From contig CAMBDR010000212.1 of the NCBI GenBank assembly GCA_945864765.1, positions 1 through 7,175 on the forward strand: a DNA stretch of 7,175 bases. Reading direction: 5' to 3'. The notes under the pieces are model-generated. The model made no database searches and was not told where the DNA came from. It was given only the letters and a program-made list of their open reading frames with translations. The position numbers were made by a program, and so were the translations under genes. Shown here one piece after another: positions 1 through 7,068 of this stretch; the stretch's first letter is position 1; every line of letters begins with the position of its first letter. This DNA comes from Janthinobacterium lividum. GTDB lineage: Bacteria; Pseudomonadota; Gammaproteobacteria; Burkholderiales; Burkholderiaceae_D.

Positions 1-82
1 AAATTGAGGATTATCACTATCGTATTGCCAGCAAATTGGCCTGCAACGCGGTACAATGCCACCTCATTCTTTATTGTATGCC

Positions 83-1474
83 ATGAGTTATCTAACCCCC
101 GAATTTGCGATTGTGTTTGTGGTCTTCCTTTGTTTGTATTGGGGCTTACAACGCTATGTTAGCGCGCAAAAAACCTTGCTATTGCTTGCCAGTTATGGCT
201 TTTATGCCTTGCTCGACTGGCGTTTTGCCTTCATTTTATTCATTTATTCCGCTGTGGTGAGCCTTTGCGCCACGGCCATGATTACGCGCCCCGCATCCCG
301 GCGGCTTTGGCTCGGCCTGGGTGTGACGATTTCTTTATTCAATCTGGGTGTATTTAAATATTACGAATTTTTCCGGGTGCAAGTGCAGTTTGCCTTCGAT
401 CAAGCCCATTTGGCCTGGATTATTCCACCCCTGGATATTTTGCTGCCCGTTGGTATCTCGTTCTACACCTTCCAGGCCCTGGCTTATTTGATCGATGTCG
501 GGCGCGGCAAGGCGGCCACGGCGTCGGTGTTTGACACCATGTTGTATCTGTCATTCTTCCCCACCTTATTGGCTGGCCCAATCGGCCGCCCCCAGGGTTT
601 ATTGCATCAAATGCAAAGTACTGAAGCGCGCCAGGTACAAAATGCGGATGCCGCCGTGTTATTGATTTTATCGGCACTGGCCAAAAAAGTCTGGCTGGCC
701 AGTTGGCTGGCCGAGCATTGGGTTAACCCCTTGTTTGCTAATCCTGATGCTTATCATGGCTTGGAGCTGGTTCTGGGCATGTATGCCTACGCGATGCAGA
801 TTTACCTGGATTTTAGCGGCTATTCCGAACTGGTGATTGCTCTGGCAATGTTGCTGGGTTATCAGGTTCTGCCCAACTTCAACCAACCTTACCGGGCCGA
901 TAGCTTGCGCGACTTTTGGCGGCGTTGGCATATTTCGCTGTCAACCTGGATACGGGATTACGTCTATATTTCCTTTGGCGGCAACCAAGGCTCGTGGTGG
1001 CGCACCCAGATTAACTTGCTGGCGGCGATGTTGTTAAGTGGTTTGTGGCACGGTGTGAGCTTAAAGTATCTGGTGTGGGGGGCGATTCATGGCGCGGGTA
1101 TGATAGGGCAAAATATTTGGGATAAAATTTGCCCTTGGCGCATGCCGGCCTGGCTTGGATCTATCCTGACCTTTCATTTTGTGTGTTTTGCCTGGGTATT
1201 TTTCCGTGCCGACAGCGCGCTGGATGCCTGGCATTATTTGGCGGGCCTCTCGCGTTTTTCGGTGCCGCTGCAATTGAATATTGGTTTGGGCTTTGGCTTT
1301 ATGTTGTTGATGTTTGGCTTTTGGCACTATAGTAACCGGATGCGTGCAGGTTTGTTGACGCTGATGCGGCGCATGCCGTGGTATTTCAAACCCTTGCCAT
1401 TTGCTGCTGCGGTGCAATTGATTATCTTGCTGGCACCCAGTGGTATTCCGGCTTTTATTTATTATCAGTATTAA
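83..1474 (+). CDS. MBOAT family membrane-bound O-acyltransferase (PacA/PatA/AlgI-like)
   Basis: Inner-membrane protein of about 463 residues, the usual length for AlgI/PatA/DltB-type MBOAT enzymes, which move acyl (usually acetyl) groups from the cytoplasm to a periplasmic acceptor. It is strongly hydrophobic throughout, with many membrane segments. Visible family signatures, numbered from the ATG at 83: a DILLPVGISFYTFQ block near 118-131, YLDFSGYSE near 241-249, FWRRWHISLSTW near 278-289, and GLWHG near 320-324. His323 in GLWHG is the expected invariant MBOAT histidine. The C-terminus FIYYQY matches the FIYFQF-like tail common in this family. An in-frame ATG at 56 would add nine residues. 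The start at 83 is preferred because MSYLTPEF aligns with the usual MBOAT N-terminus, but neither start has a clear ribosome-binding site. It is the first of three packed genes and the following SGNH genes support an O-acetylation role. The substrate is inferred; alginate-type or other exopolysaccharide acetylation is the alternative. Confidence 0.93.
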   Translation: MSYLTPEFAIVFVVFLCLYWGLQRYVSAQKTLLLLASYGFYALLDWRFAFILFIYSAVVSLCATAMITRPASRRLWLGLGVTISLFNLGVFKYYEFFRVQVQFAFDQAHLAWIIPPLDILLPVGISFYTFQALAYLIDVGRGKAATASVFDTMLYLSFFPTLLAGPIGRPQGLLHQMQSTEARQVQNADAAVLLILSALAKKVWLASWLAEHWVNPLFANPDAYHGLELVLGMYAYAMQIYLDFSGYSELVIALAMLLGYQVLPNFNQPYRADSLRDFWRRWHISLSTWIRDYVYISFGGNQGSWWRTQINLLAAMLLSGLWHGVSLKYLVWGAIHGAGMIGQNIWDKICPWRMPAWLGSILTFHFVCFAWVFFRADSALDAWHYLAGLSRFSVPLQLNIGLGFGFMLLMFGFWHYSNRMRAGLLTLMRRMPWYFKPLPFAAAVQLIILLAPSGIPAFIYYQY

Positions 1475-1478
1475 TCGT

Positions 1479-2714
1479 ATGGCTTATTTCTCAATTCATG
1501 GTGATCGACCACCCGCCAAGCTGCCAACCGGCATACTGCCCGAGCCAGCCACCTGGTCAACGGTGCTGATGTTGGTGTTGACGCTGCTGATCATGGTTTG
1601 GCTGCGCCATACCGGCTTAGACACCTATTGGCAGCAAACCCACCACAGTGAAAGTGGACTGGGTTCGTTTGCGGCCAGCCCGGTCGGGCAATGGGGCGCG
1701 CAACTGGATCAACAAATCCAATCCCCTGTTTCGCAGGTGCAAAACTATTTGCAGCAGCTTGATGTGCAAATGGTCAAAGCGAGTAATGACTGGATTTCGG
1801 GCGGGCCTGCGGCTGAATCTCGGCCTCTGGCTGAAGTCCGGCTTCCGGCTGAAGTCCGGCCTCCGGCTGCGCCCCGGCCCACTCCCGGCAAACTGGTTTT
1901 GGCGGTAGCCCGGACGATGCCATCCTCTGGCATGCCCGTTCCAACGGTGGCGGCAGGCGCAGCAACGCGCAGTGCCAGTGATGCGGCTGTTATGGGCATG
2001 GCGGGCACGGCGGGCGTGGTGGGCTTGTCTGGCGTCATCGCCAGCACCAAGCGACGCTTGCCGAATGGCAAAATCATCCTGAGTAACCGCGATAAAGTTT
2101 TGTTTATTGGTGATTCGATGATGCAGGGCGTGGCACCGCAGGCGATTCGCACCTTGCAACGCAATTATGGTATTGCCAGTGTCGATGCCAGCAAACAAAG
2201 TACCGGTTTGGCTTACCCGCGCTATTTTGACTGGCCCAAAACGGTACAGGAATTGATTCCCAAACATAAGATCACCACACTGGTGGTATTTATTGGAGCC
2301 AATGATACCTGGGATATGGTCTTGAACGGGCGCTACGAGCCGCTGGGCACGCCGCGCTGGCGCGCCATGTATGCCTCGCGCATCCGCGAGATTTTGGCTT
2401 ATGCCAAGGAAAAGCAAGTGGAAGTGATTTGGTTGGGCGACCCCGCCATGGGGCGCGAAAAAATGAATGCCGGTATTCCAATCTTAAATAGCTTGTATGC
2501 CAGTGTGGCGGCCGAATTTGGTATTACCTATGCGCCAACCGATAACGTGATCGGTGCCGGTAATGGGCGTTACGAAAAATTTGTTCTCAATGGCGAACGT
2601 AAGGTGGCAATGCGCACCGATGATGGGGTGCATTTCACCCCGGCAGGGCAGACGAAGTTGGCAGAACTCATTTTGCAGCAATTTCATCTGCCAAAAACGG
2701 TGGTGACGCAATGA
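1479..2714 (+). CDS. Membrane-anchored SGNH-hydrolase-fold protein, DUF459 type; probable O-acetyltransferase partner of the MBOAT protein
   Basis: About 411 residues. One hydrophobic segment near 27-42 is a likely inner-membrane anchor. A long low-complexity linker follows, with Pro/Ala/Arg repeats near 112-135 and an Ala/Gly-rich stretch near 168-189. A C-terminal SGNH domain spans about 205-402. Catalytic blocks are visible: GDSMMQG with nucleophile Ser213, GAND with Asn275, and DDGVHF with Asp382 and His385. This block pattern, with the WLGDPAMG and DGVHFTPAG segments, is typical of DUF459 proteins. Such SGNH proteins often sit next to MBOAT genes and act as the periplasmic acetyltransferase (compare PacB/PatB), which is the inferred role here. 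The ATG at 1479 lies 4 nt after the upstream stop and suggests translational coupling. An in-frame GTG at 1440 would add 13 residues and overlap the MBOAT gene, and neither start has a good Shine-Dalgarno. An esterase role cannot be excluded. Confidence 0.88.
   Translation: MAYFSIHGDRPPAKLPTGILPEPATWSTVLMLVLTLLIMVWLRHTGLDTYWQQTHHSESGLGSFAASPVGQWGAQLDQQIQSPVSQVQNYLQQLDVQMVKASNDWISGGPAAESRPLAEVRLPAEVRPPAAPRPTPGKLVLAVARTMPSSGMPVPTVAAGAATRSASDAAVMGMAGTAGVVGLSGVIASTKRRLPNGKIILSNRDKVLFIGDSMMQGVAPQAIRTLQRNYGIASVDASKQSTGLAYPRYFDWPKTVQELIPKHKITTLVVFIGANDTWDMVLNGRYEPLGTPRWRAMYASRIREILAYAKEKQVEVIWLGDPAMGREKMNAGIPILNSLYASVAAEFGITYAPTDNVIGAGNGRYEKFVLNGERKVAMRTDDGVHFTPAGQTKLAELILQQFHLPKTVVTQ
1811..1882 (+). 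repeat. Four degenerate 18-bp tandem repeats inside the SGNH linker
   Basis: Four consecutive 18-bp units start at 1811, 1829, 1847 and 1865. The two middle units (GGCTGAAGTCCGGC plus four bases) differ at one position; the outer two are more diverged. Because 18 is a multiple of three, unit gain or loss would keep the frame and add or remove six residues of the AE(V)RPP type. The encoded segment is a Pro/Ala/Arg-rich, probably unstructured spacer between the membrane anchor and the catalytic domain. Confidence 0.85.
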
Positions 2715-4009
2715 AAACGATGATGCAAACAACCATGCAGCAGCAACAGTCGATCTCCGGCCCGGTTTTGGCCAAGGTCATGATACAAATCGCCTGTGTC
2801 GGGGTGCTGGCCCTGGGGGTGCGCTCGTGCAGCCATGCGGTGGAAGTGGAAAATTTTGGCGACCCGAATATTCAACGGGTCTGGACCGAGCTTTCCAATC
2901 TGGAGGGCGCGCGCCATGGTGAAACGGTACGCATCTTACAAGTGGGTGATTCGCATACGGCGGGCGACTATTTCAGCCATGTGCTGCGCACCCGTTTGCA
3001 AGCCCAGTTTGGCAATGCGGGTTATGGTTGGCTCACACCCGGCTATGTGAACAATCAGCGTTCGGCCCAAGTTAAGCAGCATATGCTGGGCAAGTGGCGC
3101 TCGGATGTGAGTAAATCCAATGCCAGTGCGGGTGGTGATTTTCCCTTGGGTGGGGTCGTGAATGTGGCCGGGGCTAGCGCCGGGATTGAAATTGCGCCCA
3201 AAGCCCCATTGGAAGAGGGCTTGTGGCGACTCACCCTGTGGTCCAAGGGTAGTAGCAATGGCGGTGGCTGGCATGTGGTTTTGCCCGATGGCCAAAGTCG
3301 CTCGCTATCAACGCCCTGGACACCGACCTGGGCCATGCAGGATGTGTTGTTTAAACCCGTTGGCGATACGCCATTGCGCGTAATGAGCAGCGGCACGCCC
3401 AGCCAATTGGGTGGGATTTTACTGGATCGCCTCGCTCCCGGCGTCAGTTATGACAGTTTGGGCATTGTCGGTGCGCACGCCAGGGTTTTGCGTAACTGGA
3501 ATCAATCGTTGTTTGCACTACAGTTACGCTGGCGCAAACCGGATCTAATCATCTTGGCCTATGGCACCAATGAAGCGTTTGACCCACGTTTTAATGAACA
3601 GGAATACCGGAGCGATTTGCGCGCCGTGGTGCAATTAATCCGCAACACCTTGCCCAGTGCGGCGATTCTACTGGTGGGCGCACCCAGTTCGGCCAAAAAA
3701 ACCGGGCCCAGTGTGGATGGCGGTTGCGGCCAATATGGGCTGGCACCCGGTTTATTGACCGTGCAGCGGGTACAGCGCGAAGTGGCGTTTCAAGAGCATT
3801 TATTGTATTGGAATTGGGCCGAAGCGATGGGCGGCAATTGCGCGATTCAGCAGTGGGCAGCCATGAATCCGCCGCTGGCCCGCGCGGATTTGGTACACCT
3901 GGCTCCAGAAGGCTATGAAGCCAGCGGTATTGCCCTGCATGAATCGCTGATGCGCTTGTATCGGCAAGAAAAGCTGGCGTTTCTGAAGGGCTTTTCCAAT
4001 AACTGGTAA
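2711..4009 (+). CDS. Secreted SGNH/GDSL hydrolase resembling O-acetylpeptidoglycan esterase Ape1
   Basis: A 432-residue exported protein. The N-terminus has a hydrophobic core at about 18-37 ending in SHA near 41-43, consistent with signal peptidase I cleavage. SGNH blocks: QVGDSHTAGDYF with nucleophile Ser81, a glycine block LGIVGAHAR near 250-258, YGTNEAFD with Asn287, and DLVHLAPEG with Asp393 and His396. The Ser81/Asp393/His396 spacing is close to that of Neisseria Ape1, which removes acetyl groups from the muramic acid 6-O position. Residues about 140-240 separate block I from the glycine block and look beta-rich with many Gly/Trp; in Ape1 an inserted carbohydrate-binding module sits here, so the same is inferred. 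The ATG overlaps the upstream stop as ATGA, with a GGTGGTGA ribosome-binding stretch just before it. It is the last gene of the cassette. A second transferase rather than an esterase is possible. Confidence 0.88.
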   Translation: MKTMMQTTMQQQQSISGPVLAKVMIQIACVGVLALGVRSCSHAVEVENFGDPNIQRVWTELSNLEGARHGETVRILQVGDSHTAGDYFSHVLRTRLQAQFGNAGYGWLTPGYVNNQRSAQVKQHMLGKWRSDVSKSNASAGGDFPLGGVVNVAGASAGIEIAPKAPLEEGLWRLTLWSKGSSNGGGWHVVLPDGQSRSLSTPWTPTWAMQDVLFKPVGDTPLRVMSSGTPSQLGGILLDRLAPGVSYDSLGIVGAHARVLRNWNQSLFALQLRWRKPDLIILAYGTNEAFDPRFNEQEYRSDLRAVVQLIRNTLPSAAILLVGAPSSAKKTGPSVDGGCGQYGLAPGLLTVQRVQREVAFQEHLLYWNWAEAMGGNCAIQQWAAMNPPLARADLVHLAPEGYEASGIALHESLMRLYRQEKLAFLKGFSNNW

Positions 4010-4016
4010 GATTCGT

Positions 4017-4036
4017 GCCGATCCGGGGGGATCGGC
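4017..4036 (+). terminator. Hairpin terminator candidate after the O-acetylation operon
   Basis: A perfect 8-bp inverted repeat, GCCGATCC / GGATCGGC, encloses a GGGG loop and is followed by TTTA. It starts 7 bases after the stop of the Ape1-like gene and lies between two convergent genes. The T-tract is short, so termination may be inefficient or need Rho. On the minus strand no T-run follows, so it is mainly assigned to the plus-strand operon. Confidence 0.6.
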
Positions 4037-4059
4037 TTTACCGAACTGCATTCACCAAA

Positions 4060-6117
4060 TTACCAAATCGTAATGCGTTTTTCCGGCGCAACATACATCT
4101 TGTCGCCTTCTTTTACGCCAAACGCCTCATAAAACCCCGGCTGATTCACCAGCGTGCCATTGGCGCGGAACTGACCTGGTGAATGGGTATCGGACTTCAA
4201 CAACACAATTTCCTGTGACTCACGTACCTTGGTGCGCCACACTTGGCCAAAACCCATAAAAAAGCGCTGCTCACCGGTCAAACCATCAATCACCGGAGCG
4301 GGTTTGCCTTTGAGCGATAATTTATACGCTTTATAGGCCACCGCCAAGCCCGAATTGTCGGCAATATTTTCGCCCAGCGTGAGCTTGCCGTTGACGTTGT
4401 AGCCAGCCACCGGGCTGTAGTTGCTGTATTGTGCGACCAGCCTGTCGGCCTTGGCGCTAAAGTTTTTACGGTCTTGCTCACTCCACCAATTACGCAAATT
4501 GCCGTTGCCGTCAAACTGGCTACCACTATCATCAAACCCGTGGCTGATCTCATGCCCGATAACCGCACCGATTGCGCCATAATTGACCGCATCGTCGGCG
4601 CGCATATCAAAAAATGGCGGTTGCAAAATCGAGGCCGGGAAGACGATTTCATTCATCAAGGGGCTATAAAATGCATTCACGGTTTGCGGGGTAATAAACC
4701 ATTCTTCGCGATCCACCGGTTTGCCCAGTTTGGCCAAGTTAATTTGCCGCGCAAACTGGTTCGAGCGCATCACATTACCGACCAAATCACCATTCTTGAC
4801 GGCAAGGGCAGAATAATCGCGCCATTTATTCGGGTAGCCGATTTTTGGGGTAAATTTGGCCAGCTTGGCTTGCGCTTCTTTCTTGGTGTCAAGGCTCATC
4901 CAGTCCAGGGTATCAATGCTTTGTTTGAACGCCAGCATCAGGTTTTGCACCAATTGCTCCATCCGTGCTTTGCGCTCGGCGGGGAAATGTTGGCTCACAA
5001 ATTGCTGCCCCAGCGCTTCGCCCAAAGCACCATCGACCAGGCTGGAGCCACGTTTCCAGCGTGGCCGCATTTCAGTGACCCCGGTTAAGGTGGTGCCATA
5101 AAATGCGAAGTGGGCTTCGACAAAATCTTTGGACAAATATTCCGAATAACTGCGCAACAACTGCCATTCAAAATAAGCCTTCCAGGTGGCCAAATCGGTT
5201 TTGGCGATCAGTTGATTCAAGAGCGTCACATAGCTTGGTTGGCCGACGATGAGGGAATCAACTTTATCGGCAATCCCGACCGCCTTGAGTGCGCCAGTCC
5301 AGTCAAAACCTGGTGCCAGGGCATCGAGTTTGCTGAGTTCAAATTTGTTGTAGCGCTTTTTCGGGTCGCGGTTGGCCACTTTATCCCACTGGATTTCTGC
5401 CATCGCCGTTTCCAGCGCAACAATCGCTTTGGCGCTGGCAGCGGCATCTTTTTCGCCTGCCAGAGTCAATACTTTTTCGATATACAGCGTATATTTGGCG
5501 ACAATCTCCGCGAATTTGGCATCGTCTTTTTTCAGATAGTAATCGCGATCCGGCAAACCCAGGCCGCTTTGGCCCAATTGAGCGACGTATTTGCTCGAAT
5601 CTTTGTAATCTTGCCCGACGCCAATGCCGTAGGGGGCGGGCACGCCGATATCATTCAAATGCGCGATCAACAGCGGCAGTGCTTTTTTATCCGACAAGGC
5701 TTTGATGCGTTCGATTTCTGCTTTCAAGGGTTGGTAGCCCAGTGCTTCGAGCTTTTTTTCATCCATAAAGCTGGCGTAAAAATCACCGATTTTCTTTTCG
5801 TTTGGCTTGGCCCCTGCGGTGTCGGCATTTTTTTGCGCCGCTTCAATCAAGGCCAGCAATTTGGGTTGCACGTCATCGCGCAATTTGGCGAAGGTGCCCC
5901 AACTGGATTTATCTGCGGGAATCTCGGTGGTTTTCAGCCATTGGCCGTTTAAGTGATGAAAAAAATCATCCTGAGCGCGCACGCTGGCATCGATGTATTG
6001 CTGCTCGATGCCGGAGGTAGGGGGTGCGGAGGCGGGTGGTGCGTTGTTGGGTGCGCCATCGCTGGCGTGCGCCAGGCTGGCTAACAAGGTTAGCGTGCAA
6101 AGTAGGGTTGGTTTCAC
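4060..6117 (-). CDS. pepO: Secreted M13 family zinc metallopeptidase (neprilysin/PepO-like)
   Basis: A 685-residue zinc endopeptidase, normal for the family, which cleaves oligopeptides on the N-terminal side of hydrophobic residues. The export signal predicts periplasmic or extracellular action. The chosen GTG start gives an 18-residue signal peptide (MKPTLLCTL...SLAHA) with cleavage after AHA, then a Pro/Ala spacer, then the M13 N-terminal domain from about residue 35. Catalytic features, numbered from the GTG: NAFYSP near 481-486 (substrate binding), HEISH with zinc ligands His522 and His526 and catalytic Glu523, GENIAD with third ligand Glu583 and Asp587, and DTHSPGQFR with His645 and Arg651 matching the neprilysin transition-state and substrate residues. 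The C-terminus ends RITIW: the conserved final Trp is kept, but the Cys seen in eukaryotic members is absent, as is common in bacteria. All key residues are present, so it should be active. It converges on the O-acetylation operon and a functional link is not shown. Confidence 0.96.
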   Translation of the reverse strand: MKPTLLCTLTLLASLAHASDGAPNNAPPASAPPTSGIEQQYIDASVRAQDDFFHHLNGQWLKTTEIPADKSSWGTFAKLRDDVQPKLLALIEAAQKNADTAGAKPNEKKIGDFYASFMDEKKLEALGYQPLKAEIERIKALSDKKALPLLIAHLNDIGVPAPYGIGVGQDYKDSSKYVAQLGQSGLGLPDRDYYLKKDDAKFAEIVAKYTLYIEKVLTLAGEKDAAASAKAIVALETAMAEIQWDKVANRDPKKRYNKFELSKLDALAPGFDWTGALKAVGIADKVDSLIVGQPSYVTLLNQLIAKTDLATWKAYFEWQLLRSYSEYLSKDFVEAHFAFYGTTLTGVTEMRPRWKRGSSLVDGALGEALGQQFVSQHFPAERKARMEQLVQNLMLAFKQSIDTLDWMSLDTKKEAQAKLAKFTPKIGYPNKWRDYSALAVKNGDLVGNVMRSNQFARQINLAKLGKPVDREEWFITPQTVNAFYSPLMNEIVFPASILQPPFFDMRADDAVNYGAIGAVIGHEISHGFDDSGSQFDGNGNLRNWWSEQDRKNFSAKADRLVAQYSNYSPVAGYNVNGKLTLGENIADNSGLAVAYKAYKLSLKGKPAPVIDGLTGEQRFFMGFGQVWRTKVRESQEIVLLKSDTHSPGQFRANGTLVNQPGFYEAFGVKEGDKMYVAPEKRITIW

Positions 6118-6264
6118 TTGGGTTGTCCTTTTTTGGGTATTTTGTGTACGCAATTGAGCTTCATGGTGCCGCAGATCGAATGCTGGCGCTTTTAGTGTCA
6201 TTTTGCTTGAATTAGTTCCCTCTTACTCCAAAGGGGATTACTGATCAGGCCCGGACAATTCCCG
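6118..6264. other. Intergenic region between the ABC ATPase gene and the M13 peptidase gene
   Basis: These 147 bases separate two minus-strand genes and hold the peptidase ribosome-binding site. I see no convincing sigma-70 promoter; the nearest hexamer pairs match poorly. I also see no strong hairpin with a T-run after the ATPase stop. Whether the peptidase is read through from the ABC genes or has its own promoter cannot be settled from sequence. Confidence 0.5.
6126..6130 (-). promoter_or_regulatory. Ribosome-binding site that fixes the GTG start of the M13 peptidase
   Basis: On the minus strand an AAGGA motif lies 8 nt before the GTG at 6117-6115. The ATG at 6201 in the same frame has no comparable motif and would add 28 charged and polar residues in front of the signal peptide, which argues against it. 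Confidence 0.75.
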
Positions 6265-7068
6265 CTACACCACACCCAGCTCCGCCAAAATTTCTTCCTT
6301 CAATGCCTGCAATGCCGGATTTGACAACTTGCGCGGGTGCGGGAAGGGCAGGTCAAAACTGGCCTGAATGACGGTGGGGCGGGGTGATAGCACCAATATC
6401 CGGTCGGCCATGAACAAGGCTTCTTCCACATCATGCGTAATCAGCAGCACGGTATGGCGCTCTTCGCTCAGGATGCGTAGCAGCTCGTTGCGCATGCGTA
6501 AATTCATCAAGGCGTCCAGTGCCGAGAAGGGTTCGTCCATGTATAAAATTTCGGGCTTGACCACCAGGGCGCGGGCCAATTCCACGCGCTTGAGCATGCC
6601 GCCGGAAAGCTCGTGCGGGTAACTCTTTTCGAAGCCTTTTAAACCTACCAGCTCGGCGTAGTGATCGGCCAGCGCGGCCTGGTCGCCATGGCTATTGCTG
6701 TGCCCATTGCTGTGCCCATTGCTGTGCCCATTGCTGTGCCCACTACCATGCCCGATACCATTCAAACCAAACATCAGGTTTTGCTGCACCGTCATCCAGG
6801 GAAACACCGAGCCATGCTGGGAAATAACGATGCCTTTGGCGCTCGGGCTGTGCTGCTCGTTGCCATCAATGCTGACACTGCCGCTATCGGCCTGTTCAAA
6901 GCCGGAGATGATTTTCATCAGCGTCGATTTACCGCACCCGGACGGCCCGACGATGGCGACAAATTCCCCATCAGCCACATTCAGGCTGACGCCACCCACC
7001 ACGGGCAGATCGAGCTTGTCCTGCTTGAAGCTTTTCTTGATATCCTTGATTGCGATTTTATCGACCAT
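6265..7068 (-). CDS. ABC transporter ATP-binding protein, NitT/TauT family, with a histidine-repeat insert
   Basis: A 267-residue cytoplasmic ATPase subunit that powers uptake through the partner permease encoded just upstream. Motifs in order: Walker A GPSGCGKST 41-49, Q-loop Gln84 in ISQHGSVFPW, signature LSGGM 154-158, Walker B ILYMDEP 174-180 with Glu179, D-loop SALD 182-185, switch His212 in THDVEEA. The overall pattern matches SsuB/TauB/NrtD-type ATPases of nitrate, sulfonate, taurine or related importers; the substrate cannot be told. Unusually, residues 106-128 between Q-loop and signature are a Gly/Ser/Asn/His insert with histidines at 107, 111, 115, 119, 123 and 127. All catalytic motifs are intact. 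The ATG is preceded by AGGTGG at a short spacing, and the gene overlaps the permease end by 11 bases, so the two are translationally coupled. Confidence 0.95.
   Translation of the reverse strand: MVDKIAIKDIKKSFKQDKLDLPVVGGVSLNVADGEFVAIVGPSGCGKSTLMKIISGFEQADSGSVSIDGNEQHSPSAKGIVISQHGSVFPWMTVQQNLMFGLNGIGHGSGHSNGHSNGHSNGHSNSHGDQAALADHYAELVGLKGFEKSYPHELSGGMLKRVELARALVVKPEILYMDEPFSALDALMNLRMRNELLRILSEERHTVLLITHDVEEALFMADRILVLSPRPTVIQASFDLPFPHPRKLSNPALQALKEEILAELGVV
6691..6750 (-). repeat. 12-bp tandem repeat encoding the Gly-His-Ser-Asn insert of the ABC ATPase
   Basis: Five 12-bp units lie head to tail. Three are identical (CCCATTGCTGTG on the plus strand, 6703-6738). The unit at 6691 differs at two or three bases and the one at 6739 is more diverged. 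On the coding strand each perfect unit encodes Gly-His-Ser-Asn in rotation. The unit length is a multiple of three, so slippage would change the histidine count without breaking the frame. Confidence 0.9.

Noticed and set aside
25..57. TTGCCA and TACAAT as a possible promoter for the MBOAT gene
   Set aside because: The spacing is 21 bases, too long for a normal sigma-70 promoter. The window begins just upstream, so the true promoter may lie outside it.
1617..2417. A 266-codon minus-strand open frame opposite the DUF459 gene
   Set aside because: It runs through the repeat region, giving Arg/Gly/His-rich sequence without a domain, and lies antisense to a well-supported SGNH gene.
2711..2850. 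Lipoprotein signal at Cys40 of the Ape1-like protein
   Set aside because: The residues before Cys (Val-Arg-Ser) do not fit a lipobox because of the Arg, and a signal peptidase I site after SHA is more plausible.
5110..5952. A 280-codon open frame on the plus strand opposite the M13 peptidase gene
   Set aside because: The opposite strand encodes a full M13 peptidase with all catalytic motifs, and the plus-strand translation shows no recognisable domain. The same applies to the open frame at 4429-5088.
6215..6240. Weak inverted repeat (CCCT/AGGG) after the ABC ATPase gene as a terminator
   Set aside because: The stem is only about four base pairs and no T-run follows on the minus strand.
6691..6750. 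Short direct repeats as a CRISPR array
   Set aside because: The units are 12 bp, directly adjacent without spacers, and lie in frame inside a coding gene.
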